DNA from: Brachionus manjavacas | Taxonomy: Eukaryota > Rotifera > Eurotatoria > Ploima > Brachionidae | NCBI GenBank assembly: GCA_019054805.1 | Contig: JAHQIY010000007.1 | Span: forward strand, 2,671,501 to 2,735,500 | Direction of reading: 5' to 3' | Length of the DNA: 64,000 nt | In this document: positions 1 through 11,374 of the stretch, one piece after another | Position numbering within the stretch: the first letter of the stretch is position 1 | How the letters are laid out: the number at the start of each line of letters is the position of its first letter | Position numbers and translations under genes: made by a program | The notes under the pieces: model-generated | Told to the model about the DNA's origin: nothing | The model's input: the letters and a program-made list of their open reading frames with translations, nothing else | Database searches by the model: none

Positions 1-1166
1 AGCTGCCAATCGGTCCCATATTAAAATGCAAAAATTGTTTAGCTTTAAAAACAAATTATATTTTTAAAAAGTTTGAAAAAAATTTAGTGAACATTAATCT
101 TCATTTTATTTTGAATTTTATTTTTTTCAAAAGCTTATGTTTTTTTAAAACTTAATTTCTAGTCTTAACTAAACCATTTGTAACGTTTAATCTAAATAAT
201 TATTTGATTCGGAAAAGAAAATTATAAACGATTATTTTAAGTTAAGAACTTTAAGAATTATTTTTTCTTTTTTTTTATAATCAAATTTCAATAACGAACT
301 GCTATTTATTTTTCGGATTTCCCTTAATTGTTCTTTATGTTAAAATAATTGCTGAAAATTTTGAATTGTCATTAAAAATTAAAAAAAAGCATTATAATAT
401 GTTTCTAAAAAAGACATTGAAAATTAAAAAAAAAAAAATTTAATTAAAAATCTTTAGATACTGAGATCTTTTTCAATTGAATTTTTGCAATTTTGAGGAT
501 CTTAAATTTTATCTCAATAATTTTTCCGAATAAATTTAAAGTTTTTAGATGCTGAAACCTTCAAATATTAAAAGTGAAATTTAATTACCCATTCTGAGAA
601 CTAAACAGAATATACTTTAAATTCTCTAAATTCTTAAATTTGATTTAAAAAAAAATCAGTAATAAGAAAATTTTTCCTTAAAAATTAATCATTTTAATCC
701 TTTTGGAAATTTTCAAAAAAGCACTCTGGCAAAAAGAGTTTTTTATTTTAAAGAATTAAAATACAAATTCTTAATTTCTATTTAAAATTTAAAAAATTCA
801 AAATTGATAAATTCAAAATTAGCCGAATTGACAAGTTTATTTTGCTTATGCTAGCTCAAATTTCGTTTCGTTTGCAGTTCGAATTACCAAATTTAAATTA
901 AATATTAACTTGCATTTAAATCGCAAGAGTTTTAGATGCAAAAATTATCTTAAACTCTAGGCATAATATTTTATTAACATACAAACCAAATAATTAATAA
1001 AATCTCAAATACTTAAACTAAATGAATAGCTGATTTTAAAATTTCTTTTTTCATTCTACTTTATTGTTTGCTTTAAATTCCTACTTGGCCAAGGTTTAAT
1101 ACGAATTCTTAACTTGATTAGTCAAAGATAATTAGAAATATAAACTAATTCATTTGAATAGAAACC
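1..1166. other. Upstream non-coding region
   Basis: AT-rich sequence with no open frame that looks coding on either strand. It contains the presumed promoter and 5' leader of the POLR1H gene starting at 1167. No repeat structure was recognised. Confidence 0.5.
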
Positions 1167-1708
1167 ATGGAAGGTAGTCAAATGATAGAGCAAGTATCAG
1201 ACAACGATATGGAAATTGACGATTCAAGATTCGAGGTCTCTGATTTAGAATTTTGTTTTACATGCGGAACTATTTTGCCTCTTCCATCACATGAAGATTA
1301 TTTGATGTGTCGACTATGCAAAAAAACCATAAAAATTACCCGTATGCTATTTTGAATTAATTTTTTTCTAATTAAAATTTTTATTTTTTTAAGAGTGGAA
1401 TGGTAAGACTTTAAAAAATGTTTATTTAATAAATGCGTCGGATTTTTTAAACGAAACGCCTTTACATGACACTATGAAGCAAAACGGCCTCAAGTCTGAG
1501 GATTTTTTGGGAACTTTAGTAGATCGAAAATGCTCAAAATGTGGTCATGAAGGAATGACTTATTCCACTAGACAGACTAGATCAGCTGATGAAGGTCAGA
1601 CTGTTTTCTATGGTTGTCCCAGATGCAAGTATGGTTTTTAATTATTATAAAAAAATAAAAATCTTTATTTTACTCTTTTAAAGGGCCCAAGAGATAGAAC
1701 ATTCTTAA
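1167..1708 (+). CDS. POLR1H: DNA-directed RNA polymerase I subunit RPA12 (POLR1H/ZNRD1), 3 exons
   Basis: Small zinc-ribbon subunit of RNA polymerase I, related to TFIIS, that acts in the nucleolus in RNA cleavage and proofreading of rRNA transcription. Exons 1167-1341, 1394-1628 and 1684-1708 (introns 52 and 55 bp) give 144 residues. The N-terminal ribbon has CFTCG and CRLCKK around residues 30-53. The C-terminal ribbon has CSKCGHEG, then TRQTRSADEGQTVFY with the catalytic Asp-Glu hairpin, then CPRCK. The short third exon restores the family tail: it reads CKAQEIEHS, whereas the unspliced frame would stop at YGF. The start is the first ATG of the open frame. Similarity to the family is strong across both ribbons. 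The next gene begins 117 bp downstream on the same strand. Confidence 0.93.
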
Positions 1709-1825
1709 AAATGAATAAATGTTAAAAAACATATTTTATTTTAAATTTTTGTACAAATATGCTAGTAACTGAGCATTTGTGATAAATATTTGAATTTTTA
1801 AACTAATTAAGGTTTATATTTATAG

Positions 1826-4353
1826 ATGCCTAAAGCGTTCAGACAAAGAAAAATCTCCTCTTCGTCAAGTGAAGACGAAGCGCCAAAAAAATCTGAAGAA
1901 TTAGATAGCGAAAACATCAAGTAAGATTAAAAGAGTTTGTGACCTAACAAATGAAAAGAAATATTAAATATTCTTTTTAAAAATTTTTAAATATAACTGA
2001 GATTTTTAAAAGCAATTTATCAAAAAAATTTAAGTTTTTTAATTTTCGTCAAGAGCTAATGAAAATGCTAAGAAATTGATTTTTTTTACTTCATTTTAGA
2101 CTCAATTGTTTTGAAACTTTTTCAAATTTTTTTTCAAATTTAATGACCAAAATTTTGATAAAGCAGAATAGTTTAAATAAATGTCTAGAATGAGGTTTTC
2201 TTATACAAAAATAGGAATACCTTATTCCTTCATTCTAATTTTATTCTATTTTTTTTCAGATCTTTTAAACTAACGGGTGTTTAAAAAATAATGTTCAAAA
2301 TTTTGAGATAAAAAATATGTTCCCATAGACTATATTTAACCAAATTTTGTTCAGTTATTTTATATCATCAAATAATTAAAAAACTTTAAAAAACTGGTTG
2401 TTACAATTTTTAACAGAAATTTGTCCTTTGATTTTTTTATAGTAAGTACATATGTTAAATAGTTCATTTTAAATTGAAAAAAACAACAGATTAAAATGAG
2501 CCCCTGATCATTTTTTAACGATTTTTTGATCAAAAGTTATTTTTAAAAAAACACTAAAATTCAGTCTTTTTGAATTTCCTCAAAAATATTACGCATCAAT
2601 ATGCTTTTTGCAATATCTTACGAGAGGAATGCAAAATGTTTTCAAATTACATATATTTATTATAAAAGCATCAAAAGATTTAAATTTTAATGTTTTTTTA
2701 AAAACAACTTTTGATCAAAAAATCGTTAAAAAATGATCAGGGGCACATTTTAATCTGTTGTTTTCTTCAATTTAAAATGAATTATTTAACATATGTATTT
2801 ACTTTAAAAAAATCAAAGGACACTCGTCATTTTTAGGCAAAGGTGTTCCAGATGGCCTATTTCTGTTAATAAAAATTGTAACAACCAGTTTAATCTCAAC
2901 ATTTTGAGCATTCTTTTTTGAATACCTGTTATTTAAATCTAAAAATTTGAAATTTTTCTTTTAGATTTTCGTTTAATTACTAATTTTTACTAAATTGCAA
3001 AAAATTAAATTATGTAATTTAATGAAAATTTCCTAAAAAAGAAAAAGTTGCCATTTGAAAAAATTAAAATTTATTTTGTTGAATAGTTTTATTTCTACGT
3101 CACGAGATTTAAATGAAAATAATCTGATAAATATAAAGATACTTTAAAATTTATGATGTAAATTTACTTTGAAGTTTTAGCTTTGAGATCATAAAAATTC
3201 AATCTCGAACTAACTAAATTCATTGTAATTTAATGGGCTACAACACTTTAATATTAGAAAATTAATTTTCATTTATTAAGTTTCTCTTTTTTTATTGCTT
3301 ATTTAATTTTACTTTTTATTTATTTTCTGCATATATTTTGAGAATAATATTTATCTGTGAGAAAAATATGATTTATCTATTTAATTTAATTTCTAAAGAG
3401 ATAAGATTGAAGAAATAAAATTTTTGCAAAAACTTCGTAATCGTTCGCATGGTTTGGATGTGTATTCGTTGGCTATAGGTGAGAGCGATAGCTCATCATC
3501 TGCTTTATTAAAAAATCTAGAGGTAAATTAATTCACATTTTGGTTAATGACCGAAATATTTAGAATATTGTAGTAATTTTAATAGGGTGATCCATGGAAA
3601 TCTAAAACTGGCGGCTTAGTTGATATGAATGTCATATTGGAAAAACGAGGAAATGAAATAGTGAAAAACATGCAGATTACTTTTTCCAAAGAGACAAACC
3701 AACGCGACGAAGATGCTGAGATGCAGCGTCTAATTGAAGAGCAGGTTAAAAAGAAGAAAGATTCAGATAGAAAAGATGGACTATACGAGACTGTGGAAAG
3801 CGAGTGTGAGATCAAAAAATTCAAATTACCTCAAGATGCCCTTTTCGATGTGCCAAAATATTTGCTGGAAAGTAATTCAAAGCACAAATCTGATGGAATT
3901 TTATCCGAGCAAATGGTCTCAGGTATACCAGAAGTAGATCTTGGCATTGAGGAAAAAATCCGCAATATTGAAGAGACAGAAAGAGCTAAGCAGCAGATAG
4001 AAAGTAAAACTAGCAAAGTCGTCTCTACACGCAAGCAGGCAAATCAAAATTCCAGTATAAATTACGTTCAACACAAAAGATTCGATGAAAGTGTTTTAGT
4101 TGATAAAAATCGGCCACCGGTTCAAAAAGACAAAAAACCAAATAGAGAAGAGCCTGTGGTTGGCGATGCACCTAAACATGAACTGTTACAGACTCAAAAA
4201 AGAAAAGAAACAGATAATGCATCGAAAGATACAAAAATTGAAACAAAAAAACAGAAAAATGTTGCTGGAGAAAAAGCAAGCGATGAATATTGTTTAGAGA
4301 AATTCAAGAAAAACATAAAATTTAATCGAGGAAACAAAATTAAAATTGCTTAA
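1826..4353 (+). CDS. C9ORF78: C9orf78/TLS1 homologue (HCA59 family splicing factor), 3 exons
   Basis: Homologue of human C9orf78 (hepatocellular carcinoma-associated antigen 59) and yeast Tls1, a spliceosome-associated nuclear protein. Exons 1826-1920, 3399-3522 and 3586-4353 join in consistent phase to 328 residues. Family landmarks are the MPKAFRQRK start with an acidic Ser/Glu run, TGGLVDMN in exon 3, FSKETNQRDEDAEM, the hallmark SGIPEVDLGIEEKI, INYVQHKRF, and a C-terminal KASDEYCLEKFKK. The charged, low-complexity composition is normal for the family. The first intron is 1478 bp, far longer than the usual ~50 bp here, because it hosts a fold-back element. The AG just before the start codon (tttatag-ATG) could be a trans-splice acceptor. 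That is inference. Confidence 0.92.
2273..2929. mobile_element. Tc1/mariner-type fold-back MITE in the TLS1 intron
   Basis: A 657-bp palindromic element. The left end starts ACGGGTGTTTAAAAAATAATG-like and the right end, reverse complemented, starts ACAGGTATTCAAAAAAGAATG-like. TA dinucleotides flank both ends (2271-2272 and 2930-2931). Long internal arms match as well: the segments around 2391-2553 and 2691-2891 are near-exact inverted copies. No open frame is present, so it is non-autonomous. The TA flanks suggest mobilisation by a Tc1/mariner-superfamily transposase; that assignment is inference. Confidence 0.75.
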
Positions 4354-6962
4354 AATTATTTTTTTACTTTTATGTTTGTATTAAATGATAAATATTTTTT
4401 TTATTTAAAAATTTCATTCAATTTTGAAAAATTTGGACTTGAAAATCCAAAAATTTACAATATTTCAAATAAAAAATTTTTTTTTGAATCCACTTAGTTA
4501 AAAAATTTGAGTTTTAAATTTTTCTAAATTTAAATTTAATTTAAGCCAAATTTTATTATATTATTAAATTATTTTTATCAATGCATATTAAAAATAAAAT
4601 ACGAAATAATTCTAATTAAATAATTTAAAAAAATTTAAGTCAAATATGCATTTATGAACTGAATGATACAGGAAAAAAGAATGCTTTTTTCACTATTTTT
4701 TCACCATTTTCATCTTTATATCTTTCTTAATGAGTATATTAGAATGATATTTTATTTAAGTGAGAAAAACAATGTAGAATTTTCAAGCCTTCCTTCAACC
4801 ACGATCAAAAATTTCTATATTTGGAATTATCTTATATGATATATTAAATTAAATGCAGCTATTCTTCAATAATTTCTTACAAAGTAACTCTTTTCTGAAC
4901 TAGGCGTCATCAAAGAGTATCTTACAAAGGGCTAGAAATAGTTATTCTCAATTTTATAAGAAATAGAACTATAATTTTTAGCTATGATTTTAATCTTTAA
5001 GGGGTCTAAAGAATCTGTCCGCGTTTATTTGTATTTTTTTGGAGCCTAAATTTCATCAATTTTTAAATACTAAACATTGAACTAAATGTAATTTAGTAAT
5101 CTTAGAACAATTTACGTTCAAATTCTAGGGTTCAAAATGATTTTTTAATTTCTTTTCTGATAAAATAATATCCAATTTTTCAAATGAAAAATATTCTATT
5201 CGTTCTAGTTTTAATAAAATCCAAAATTAGTTGGTAATGTTTCGTAATTTTATTCAATTTTTTAGCATCCGAAAGATCTTACTTAAGAAGCTGATTTTAG
5301 AAATAGTACTTAAAGTAAAATTAATTCAATTCATAATTTTCATAATTAAAGTATGGGAAATTTTCTTCTAATACAAACAAAGTCAATACTATGAACTTTC
5401 AGACCAATGTTTTGTAAAAACTTTGATATTTAAAAAAGCACATTACGATCAAAAAAATTATTTTATATCAAAAATATTTTTCAGAATTTTTATCCATTTT
5501 TAAGCTTTAAACACATCGAAAAGCCTTTATGATATATTCGAAAATTACAAAAAAAATTTCATGTCATAATAATTTTTCAGAATTTTTCATGATTTTTTTT
5601 GATAAACAAAATTTTATGAGAAATCTAAGAAACAATCGATAAAAATCTAATAGTTTCGATTGATTATTGATTAAAAGTAAAAGAAAATTAATTTTTTATA
5701 CAAATAGCTAAAAAATTAAAATTTATTCTAAATAGTGTCACCAATTCGTCTTTTTGGTGGCACATAACAAGAAACGCTAAAAACAATATAAGGCACTAAA
5801 TAGCTGAAAGATTATTTAATAAGATAATTATTTTTCTCTTTCAAATAATATAAAAAATTGTCTGTTTTTTAATAAATATTAATTTTTTTATTGATTAGAT
5901 ATTTTGTAAATATTAATTTTGGAAAAAATTAGTTTCGTAAATTTCATTTTATAAGAACTGAAAAAAATATCTTTTAATCTTGAGAACTTTAAGCTTTTAC
6001 CTTAGCAGCAAAAAATCAGTCATTTGAATGCAATAAGGGAGAATATACAAAGTTGCATCAATTCTAGAAGTCTTGTAATCATGCCCAAAATCTGGGCAAA
6101 ATACGCAAAGCTTAAACTTAGAATTTAAATTCGTGTTTAATTTGCACAGTTTTTCACAATGCTTCAGTGTTTGATTCAGCTTGTTTCATTCACAGAACTA
6201 ATTTAGCTGCAAAAAAAATTTTTTGCATTTTGTCCGCTAAATTTTTTAATTGAATTACTCATAATCAAAAAATCAAGCGTGATTTTTTTTAATTTATTCT
6301 GCGACATATTTCACTTAAAAAATTTGAATTTTGAATCATTTAAGTTAGAAAAATTTTTTGACTTAGCAGTGGATATTTTCAAATAGGGTTACTTGGGTTA
6401 TAAAAACTATATATTCTCTGAAGTAATTAATTAAAGAATTAACAAGCGCTAGAAATGCAGAAAATTGATTTCATTTTAGATTAGATTTTGATTTTTTTTT
6501 ATTCTTGTACAGGAAAATTTTTCAAAATAATAAAATTTACAAGCTAAAATAAAAAAAAAATCTTAAAAAGCCAAGTTGAACACTATCATTAATTACTTTA
6601 AATAATTTTTATTATTTACTACCTAATCAAAGATTTGGTCAAAATTTCAAGTGAAATTTTAAATTATAAAATGCGAGTTAATAATTTTGAAGAAATTAAT
6701 TAATTTTTAAATAATTATTAAACAAAAAGAAAGAGGTTGAAAAAAAATTCAAAATCTAAAAAAATAATAATAATGCGTTTAAAAAATTCTCTATTTTTTA
6801 AATTTAACTATTCATTAATTATTATAAATAAGCAATTTTATTTTTTAGCACAGAGCAAAATTTAAAATATTCAATTGGACAAAGGCTAATTTTTGAACTA
6901 TTTAGAAAAAAAGAGTATTTATTTAATTTAGAGTTTTATTTTTAAAATATTCCTTATTTAAA
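4354..6962. other. Intergenic region, no gene seen
   Basis: About 2.6 kb of AT-rich sequence between TLS1 and ATPAF2. No convincing coding frame on either strand. The one structured item noticed is a GC-containing hairpin at 5735-5763. Confidence 0.5.
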
Positions 6963-7880
6963 ATGTCTATTTTTTTTGCTCGTCGAATACAGTTACTAGG
7001 CAACTTAGGCAAACAATTGAGTAAAGCCCCAATATCAGGTTTTGTTTTAACTCAGCAGCTGAGCACTTCCGCCAGCCGAAAAGAACGCAAGCGGTTTTAC
7101 AGACAAGTGAGCCTAACCGAGTCATTCGGAAATGGGCCCAAAATGTACGAAATTAATTTGGACAAAAGAAAACTAAAAACACCGGGCGCAAATTTGTTCA
7201 CGGTAGACAATGAACTATTAGGACAAATGGTCTCGTTGGAATGGCAATCTCAGAAAGAATACATCAAACAATATACCATGCATTTGACATCACTAGTTAA
7301 CACCTGCATTGACAATCCAGGTAAACTGACCAAAGAAGTTCTAATGTCAAGCCTAAACGATTATTTACAGACTGATACTTTAATCTATTTTGATTCGAAT
7401 TCAATTGCTAAATTGGATCATTTACAAGAGACCAAGTGGCGTCCTTTGGTCGATTGGTTCAACCAGAAATTTCCCGATTTAGATCTCAAAATAAAAAAAG
7501 AAATCGACAATGACGCTATTTTCAATTTTTCTCAAACAGAAGTGTTCAATCCGGACATGAATTCCTTTGTCAAATATTTGAATAAAAATTTCGACTTAAA
7601 TACCATGATAGCGTTCAATTACATTAGTGAATGTTTGAAATCAGTTATTTTGACAGTGGCTTTGTTGGAGCGAAAAATAGAGAGTGTGGAAGAAGCCTGC
7701 GATTTAGCGGCCTTGGAACAGCAGCATCAATACGATCAATGGGGCAAAGTGGAATGGTACCATGATATAAACGAGGCCGAATTGAAATCAAGAGTCAGTG
7801 CAGCGGTTCTATTCATTTATCTGTCAAATAATTCCAAGTATTTGGTTAAAAAAAACTTAAACTATACTAACCTACAATAA
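6963..7880 (+). CDS. ATPAF2: ATP synthase mitochondrial F1 complex assembly factor 2 (ATP12)
   Basis: Mitochondrial matrix chaperone that binds the F1 alpha subunit during assembly of ATP synthase. A single exon encodes 305 residues, close to the usual ~290. The first ~40 residues (FFARRIQLLGNLGKQLSK) are basic and hydroxylated with no acidic residue, as in a mitochondrial presequence. Family similarity is clear through RKRFYRQVSL, YEINLDKRKLKTP, VSLEWQSQKEYIKQYTMHLT and VNTCIDNPGKLTKEVL, then the C-terminal helical region with SECLKSVILTVALLERKI, ACDLAALEQQHQYDQWG and VEWYHDINEAELKSRVSAA. The start is the first ATG in frame and gives a sensible presequence. Confidence 0.93.
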   Translation: MSIFFARRIQLLGNLGKQLSKAPISGFVLTQQLSTSASRKERKRFYRQVSLTESFGNGPKMYEINLDKRKLKTPGANLFTVDNELLGQMVSLEWQSQKEYIKQYTMHLTSLVNTCIDNPGKLTKEVLMSSLNDYLQTDTLIYFDSNSIAKLDHLQETKWRPLVDWFNQKFPDLDLKIKKEIDNDAIFNFSQTEVFNPDMNSFVKYLNKNFDLNTMIAFNYISECLKSVILTVALLERKIESVEEACDLAALEQQHQYDQWGKVEWYHDINEAELKSRVSAAVLFIYLSNNSKYLVKKNLNYTNLQ

Positions 7881-9859
7881 AATTTATCTCTTTAGTTAGT
7901 TTAGATATTATTTGCTTAATTAAACAACATAATCGAATATGTTTGTTTTTGATTTCACTATTTAAGCTAGCTTGAAAAAAATGCCTAGCTTTTTTTTTAT
8001 ACTAGTTGAAGTAATTAAAAAATTCCAAATAAATATGGATTCATCAATTTGATGGCTTTGGGACTTAATAATGTTTGTAGTTGGGATTTCCAAATTAAAA
8101 TGTATCTCTTTAAAAGCAGATCAAATTTTTTGTTTGAAAAAGAATCGATCAAGCAAAATAAGAAATTTCAGCAAAACGTTTTAGAATAATTAAATTTCAG
8201 AATGTTTAAATTTAGCATTATTTCCTTCTAATAATACACTAATTCAGCTTTTATTCTTGATTATTTTCTAAATCTAAAGAATATGAGACTCTAAGTCTCT
8301 TTTTTTGTAATATTTTCAAAGAGTGATTAATTTTGAAATAAAAAGCTTATTTTGTCAAACCATCTAATTTAAATTACTTGAAAAGTATTGAAGTTGTTAC
8401 AATAATAATACAATAAAAATAAATATTTCTAAATACTAAATTTTAGGTCTGAAAATGTTCTTATTTTCAAATGTAGTAGATTTAAACAATGTACTAAAAT
8501 CCTCCTTAAGAAAGAATATTATTTTGAACAAATAAGCAAAAACAGCCCAAAATAAGGAATGTTAAATTTAGTTACCTTTCTCGACTTGTTCCGTCAGCTG
8601 AACCAGCTTCCGTTTTTATTTCACTATTTCCGAAATTTTTAGTTCACTTTATTTTTATAAATTTTTTTCTTTAAGCGCTGAACAAAATTGTTAATTTTAG
8701 GTACAAATTTTGATACTAAATTAGTATTTTTAATGTATTTTACACTTGAAATTTTAATTTTTAATTTTATTTGCGTTAAAATTTTAAAATTTTATTAAGC
8801 AGTGCATTGTGATTTTTAATTAAAAAAAAACAAAATAAGAATTTGTCTTAACTTTTTTACAGATATAGAACTTTTGTTTGTTAATTAACCAGATATATAA
8901 TTTTCGGAAACTAAGACATTCACATTGACTTCATTTTTTAAATTTTGTTTTTATGAATTCTTTCAAGCGTAAGTTAATTGAAGATACATTTCATGCCAAT
9001 AAACCACACGCCAGATTTAGTAGATTTTTACGAATTTTAATTAGTTGTAATTTACAAATAGAAATTTAGCATGTAATTATTATAAAGTTTGATTTAAGTT
9101 TTCTAATAATATCTTTAATAAATTAAAATAACTAAAAAATTGCAAACTTAATTAGTTGAATTATAAATTTTAGCTAAAAATTTTATTCAAATTTTGGACA
9201 TAAACAAATTCAGTATTTAACACAATTGTAAATCGAAGAAATTTTTCTACTTTTAAATAAAGCATATAAGTAGATCAAAGTAGTTACTCGAAATATTAGT
9301 TGTGTTAAATAGTTTTTAATGATTGATGTTGCTTTTGATTGAAAAACGAATAAATTATCTATCCAAGTCTAAATATTTATTTTATCGAAAAATTGAATAA
9401 TTAATATTATCATTCATGATCTTTTTTTATAATTCTAGGCTTTGAAAATTCCTAGAAATTCGCTCCTGTTGGTTTTTGTTAAAAAGCTTTCTTTCAAAAA
9501 CGAGAAAAGATTATTTTTGGAAAAATCTTTGATGAATCATAGGTTTTAAACTACTTAGAGAATTTCTTGAGTGTTGTTTTCAATTGTTACATAATTAAAA
9601 GAATGTTGATAAAATAATAAGTTACTTGAGAAAAATTTGTATCTAAAAGTTGAATCCACCAAAAGATTATTTTTTTTATGAAATCTGAATTCTTTTATTT
9701 CAAATTTAATTGAAAATTTTGAAAAACGGAGTTAATAAATTTTGAATAAATAAATGCAGATAATTTTTGCTAGATTTAATTTTTTAATTTTAGATATTAA
9801 ATAAATGAAGTGAACAGAAAATGACAAATACTAAGATTTTTTAATATTTTTTAATTAAA
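7881..9859. other. Intergenic region, no gene seen
   Basis: About 2 kb of AT-rich sequence between ATPAF2 and the TBC gene. No coding frame or repeat structure recognised on either strand. Confidence 0.5.
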
Positions 9860-11374
9860 ATGACCAGTCTTGAAATAAAGAGACTCGATTCCGAAAATGT
9901 ACGCTCCGCAACACAAACACCAAGCAAATCATCCTTAATTTCTCCAACACGTTCCAATCTAAAGATAATTTTAAATTCTTCTCCATCTCAAATCACTCCG
10001 AAGACCCCAACACTTCCCAAAAACGATAAAGAAATTCCGATAAACATTATAAAATCCGCATCTTATGCAAGAGAAAAAAGTCAACAATCAGAACAAATCA
10101 GCCCTAGCATGAGTCTTGAAAATTCAAATTTGAACAATTCAGATAATATACCTGACATAAAAACAGACACGTTAAGGTTCAACAAGTACGGATTCATTCA
10201 GTCCGCAAAGACCGAAGAAATTTATTCGGACACCCAGCCTAGCAAAACAGATACTTTAAAAAAAATTTTCAAGAGTCCCAATAACACCTTGAATCGTACT
10301 AAAGAGCAAGAACCTGATGACACGGACTCAATGCACACAATATCGACCAAGTCAAATATTACCAATCTAAAAGATTACATTCAGAACACGGATGTCGAAG
10401 AATTTTCCGAAAATATTCCGATCAAAGTAATTCAGCTCAGAGAGCTTAAATGGGTCGAGATGCTGAAAAATTTTGACGAATGGATGGACAAAAGATTCAG
10501 GAAAATAAAATCTCGTTGTCGCAAGGGAATTCCTCAGTCAATGCGCAGCAAAGCTTGGATGCATCTTACTGGAGCTATTTTACTCAAAAAAAATAAACCC
10601 AACTATTACAACGAGTGTTTGAATAACCCGAATAATTTGGATGTAGCCAAGTATATTGAGGATATCAAAAAAGACTTACATCGTCAATTTCCGAGCCATG
10701 AGATATTCATGAAGCGAGAAGGCCGCCAAATGTTATTTAATGTTTTAAAAGCATATGCGGTGCATAATAGAGAAGTAGGCTATTGCCAAGCACAGGGTCC
10801 CATAGCCGCTTTGCTACTCATGCACATGCCCGAAGAAGACGCATTCTGGATGCTGATAAGAATTAGTGATTTTTACTTAAAGGAGTATTACAAGCCAGGT
10901 CTGGAAAAAGTCCAAATAGATGGACATTCACTATTCCATTTGTTCAAAAAAGAAAATTTACCTGCTTATAAACTAATGGTCAGTCAGAGCATTGACCCGG
11001 TTTTATACATGACCGAATGGTTTATGTGCATTTATGCACGCACTTTGCCATGGTGCACAGTTCTCAGAGTGTGGGACATGTTTTTTTGTGAAGGAATTAA
11101 AGTATTGTACAGAGTTGGACTCTATTTGATGCTGAGCGCGTTCAGTGATAAGCAAAAATTTCAAAAGTGCCAACAACAAGGCATGTACGAAACCCTGAAC
11201 TTGTTAAAAAATTTACCAATTGATTGTCTAACAGAAGCAGAATTGGTACGCGAGAGTTCTATGATAAAAATAAGTGAATCGGAATTGAGAAAAGCGTTCG
11301 AAAAAAGTCGAGCCGAGTTTTCCAAGGAAAAAAACGAAAAATTCAAGCAAACAGCGAACAAGAAAAAGAATTAA
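9860..11374 (+). CDS. TBC1D10-like Rab GTPase-activating protein
   Basis: Rab GAP of the TBC1D10/EPI64 (Drosophila whacked) group, which acts on Rab35 and related GTPases in endosomal recycling. One exon, 504 residues. Residues 1-200 are a Ser/Thr/Asn-rich, probably disordered tail. The TBC domain runs from about 220 to 440. It shows RKGIPQSMRSKAWMHL, the arginine finger in KKDLHRQFPSHE (R275), the glutamine finger in GYCQAQGP (Q310), LLLMHMPEEDAFW, and the subfamily signature DPVLYMTEWFMCIYARTLPW followed by VLRVWDMFFCEGIKV. Both catalytic residues are present, so the protein should be active. The C-terminus is Lys/Glu-rich. Member identity within TBC1D10A-C cannot be decided from sequence alone. 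Confidence 0.92.
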   Translation: MTSLEIKRLDSENVRSATQTPSKSSLISPTRSNLKIILNSSPSQITPKTPTLPKNDKEIPINIIKSASYAREKSQQSEQISPSMSLENSNLNNSDNIPDIKTDTLRFNKYGFIQSAKTEEIYSDTQPSKTDTLKKIFKSPNNTLNRTKEQEPDDTDSMHTISTKSNITNLKDYIQNTDVEEFSENIPIKVIQLRELKWVEMLKNFDEWMDKRFRKIKSRCRKGIPQSMRSKAWMHLTGAILLKKNKPNYYNECLNNPNNLDVAKYIEDIKKDLHRQFPSHEIFMKREGRQMLFNVLKAYAVHNREVGYCQAQGPIAALLLMHMPEEDAFWMLIRISDFYLKEYYKPGLEKVQIDGHSLFHLFKKENLPAYKLMVSQSIDPVLYMTEWFMCIYARTLPWCTVLRVWDMFFCEGIKVLYRVGLYLMLSAFSDKQKFQKCQQQGMYETLNLLKNLPIDCLTEAELVRESSMIKISESELRKAFEKSRAEFSKEKNEKFKQTANKKKN

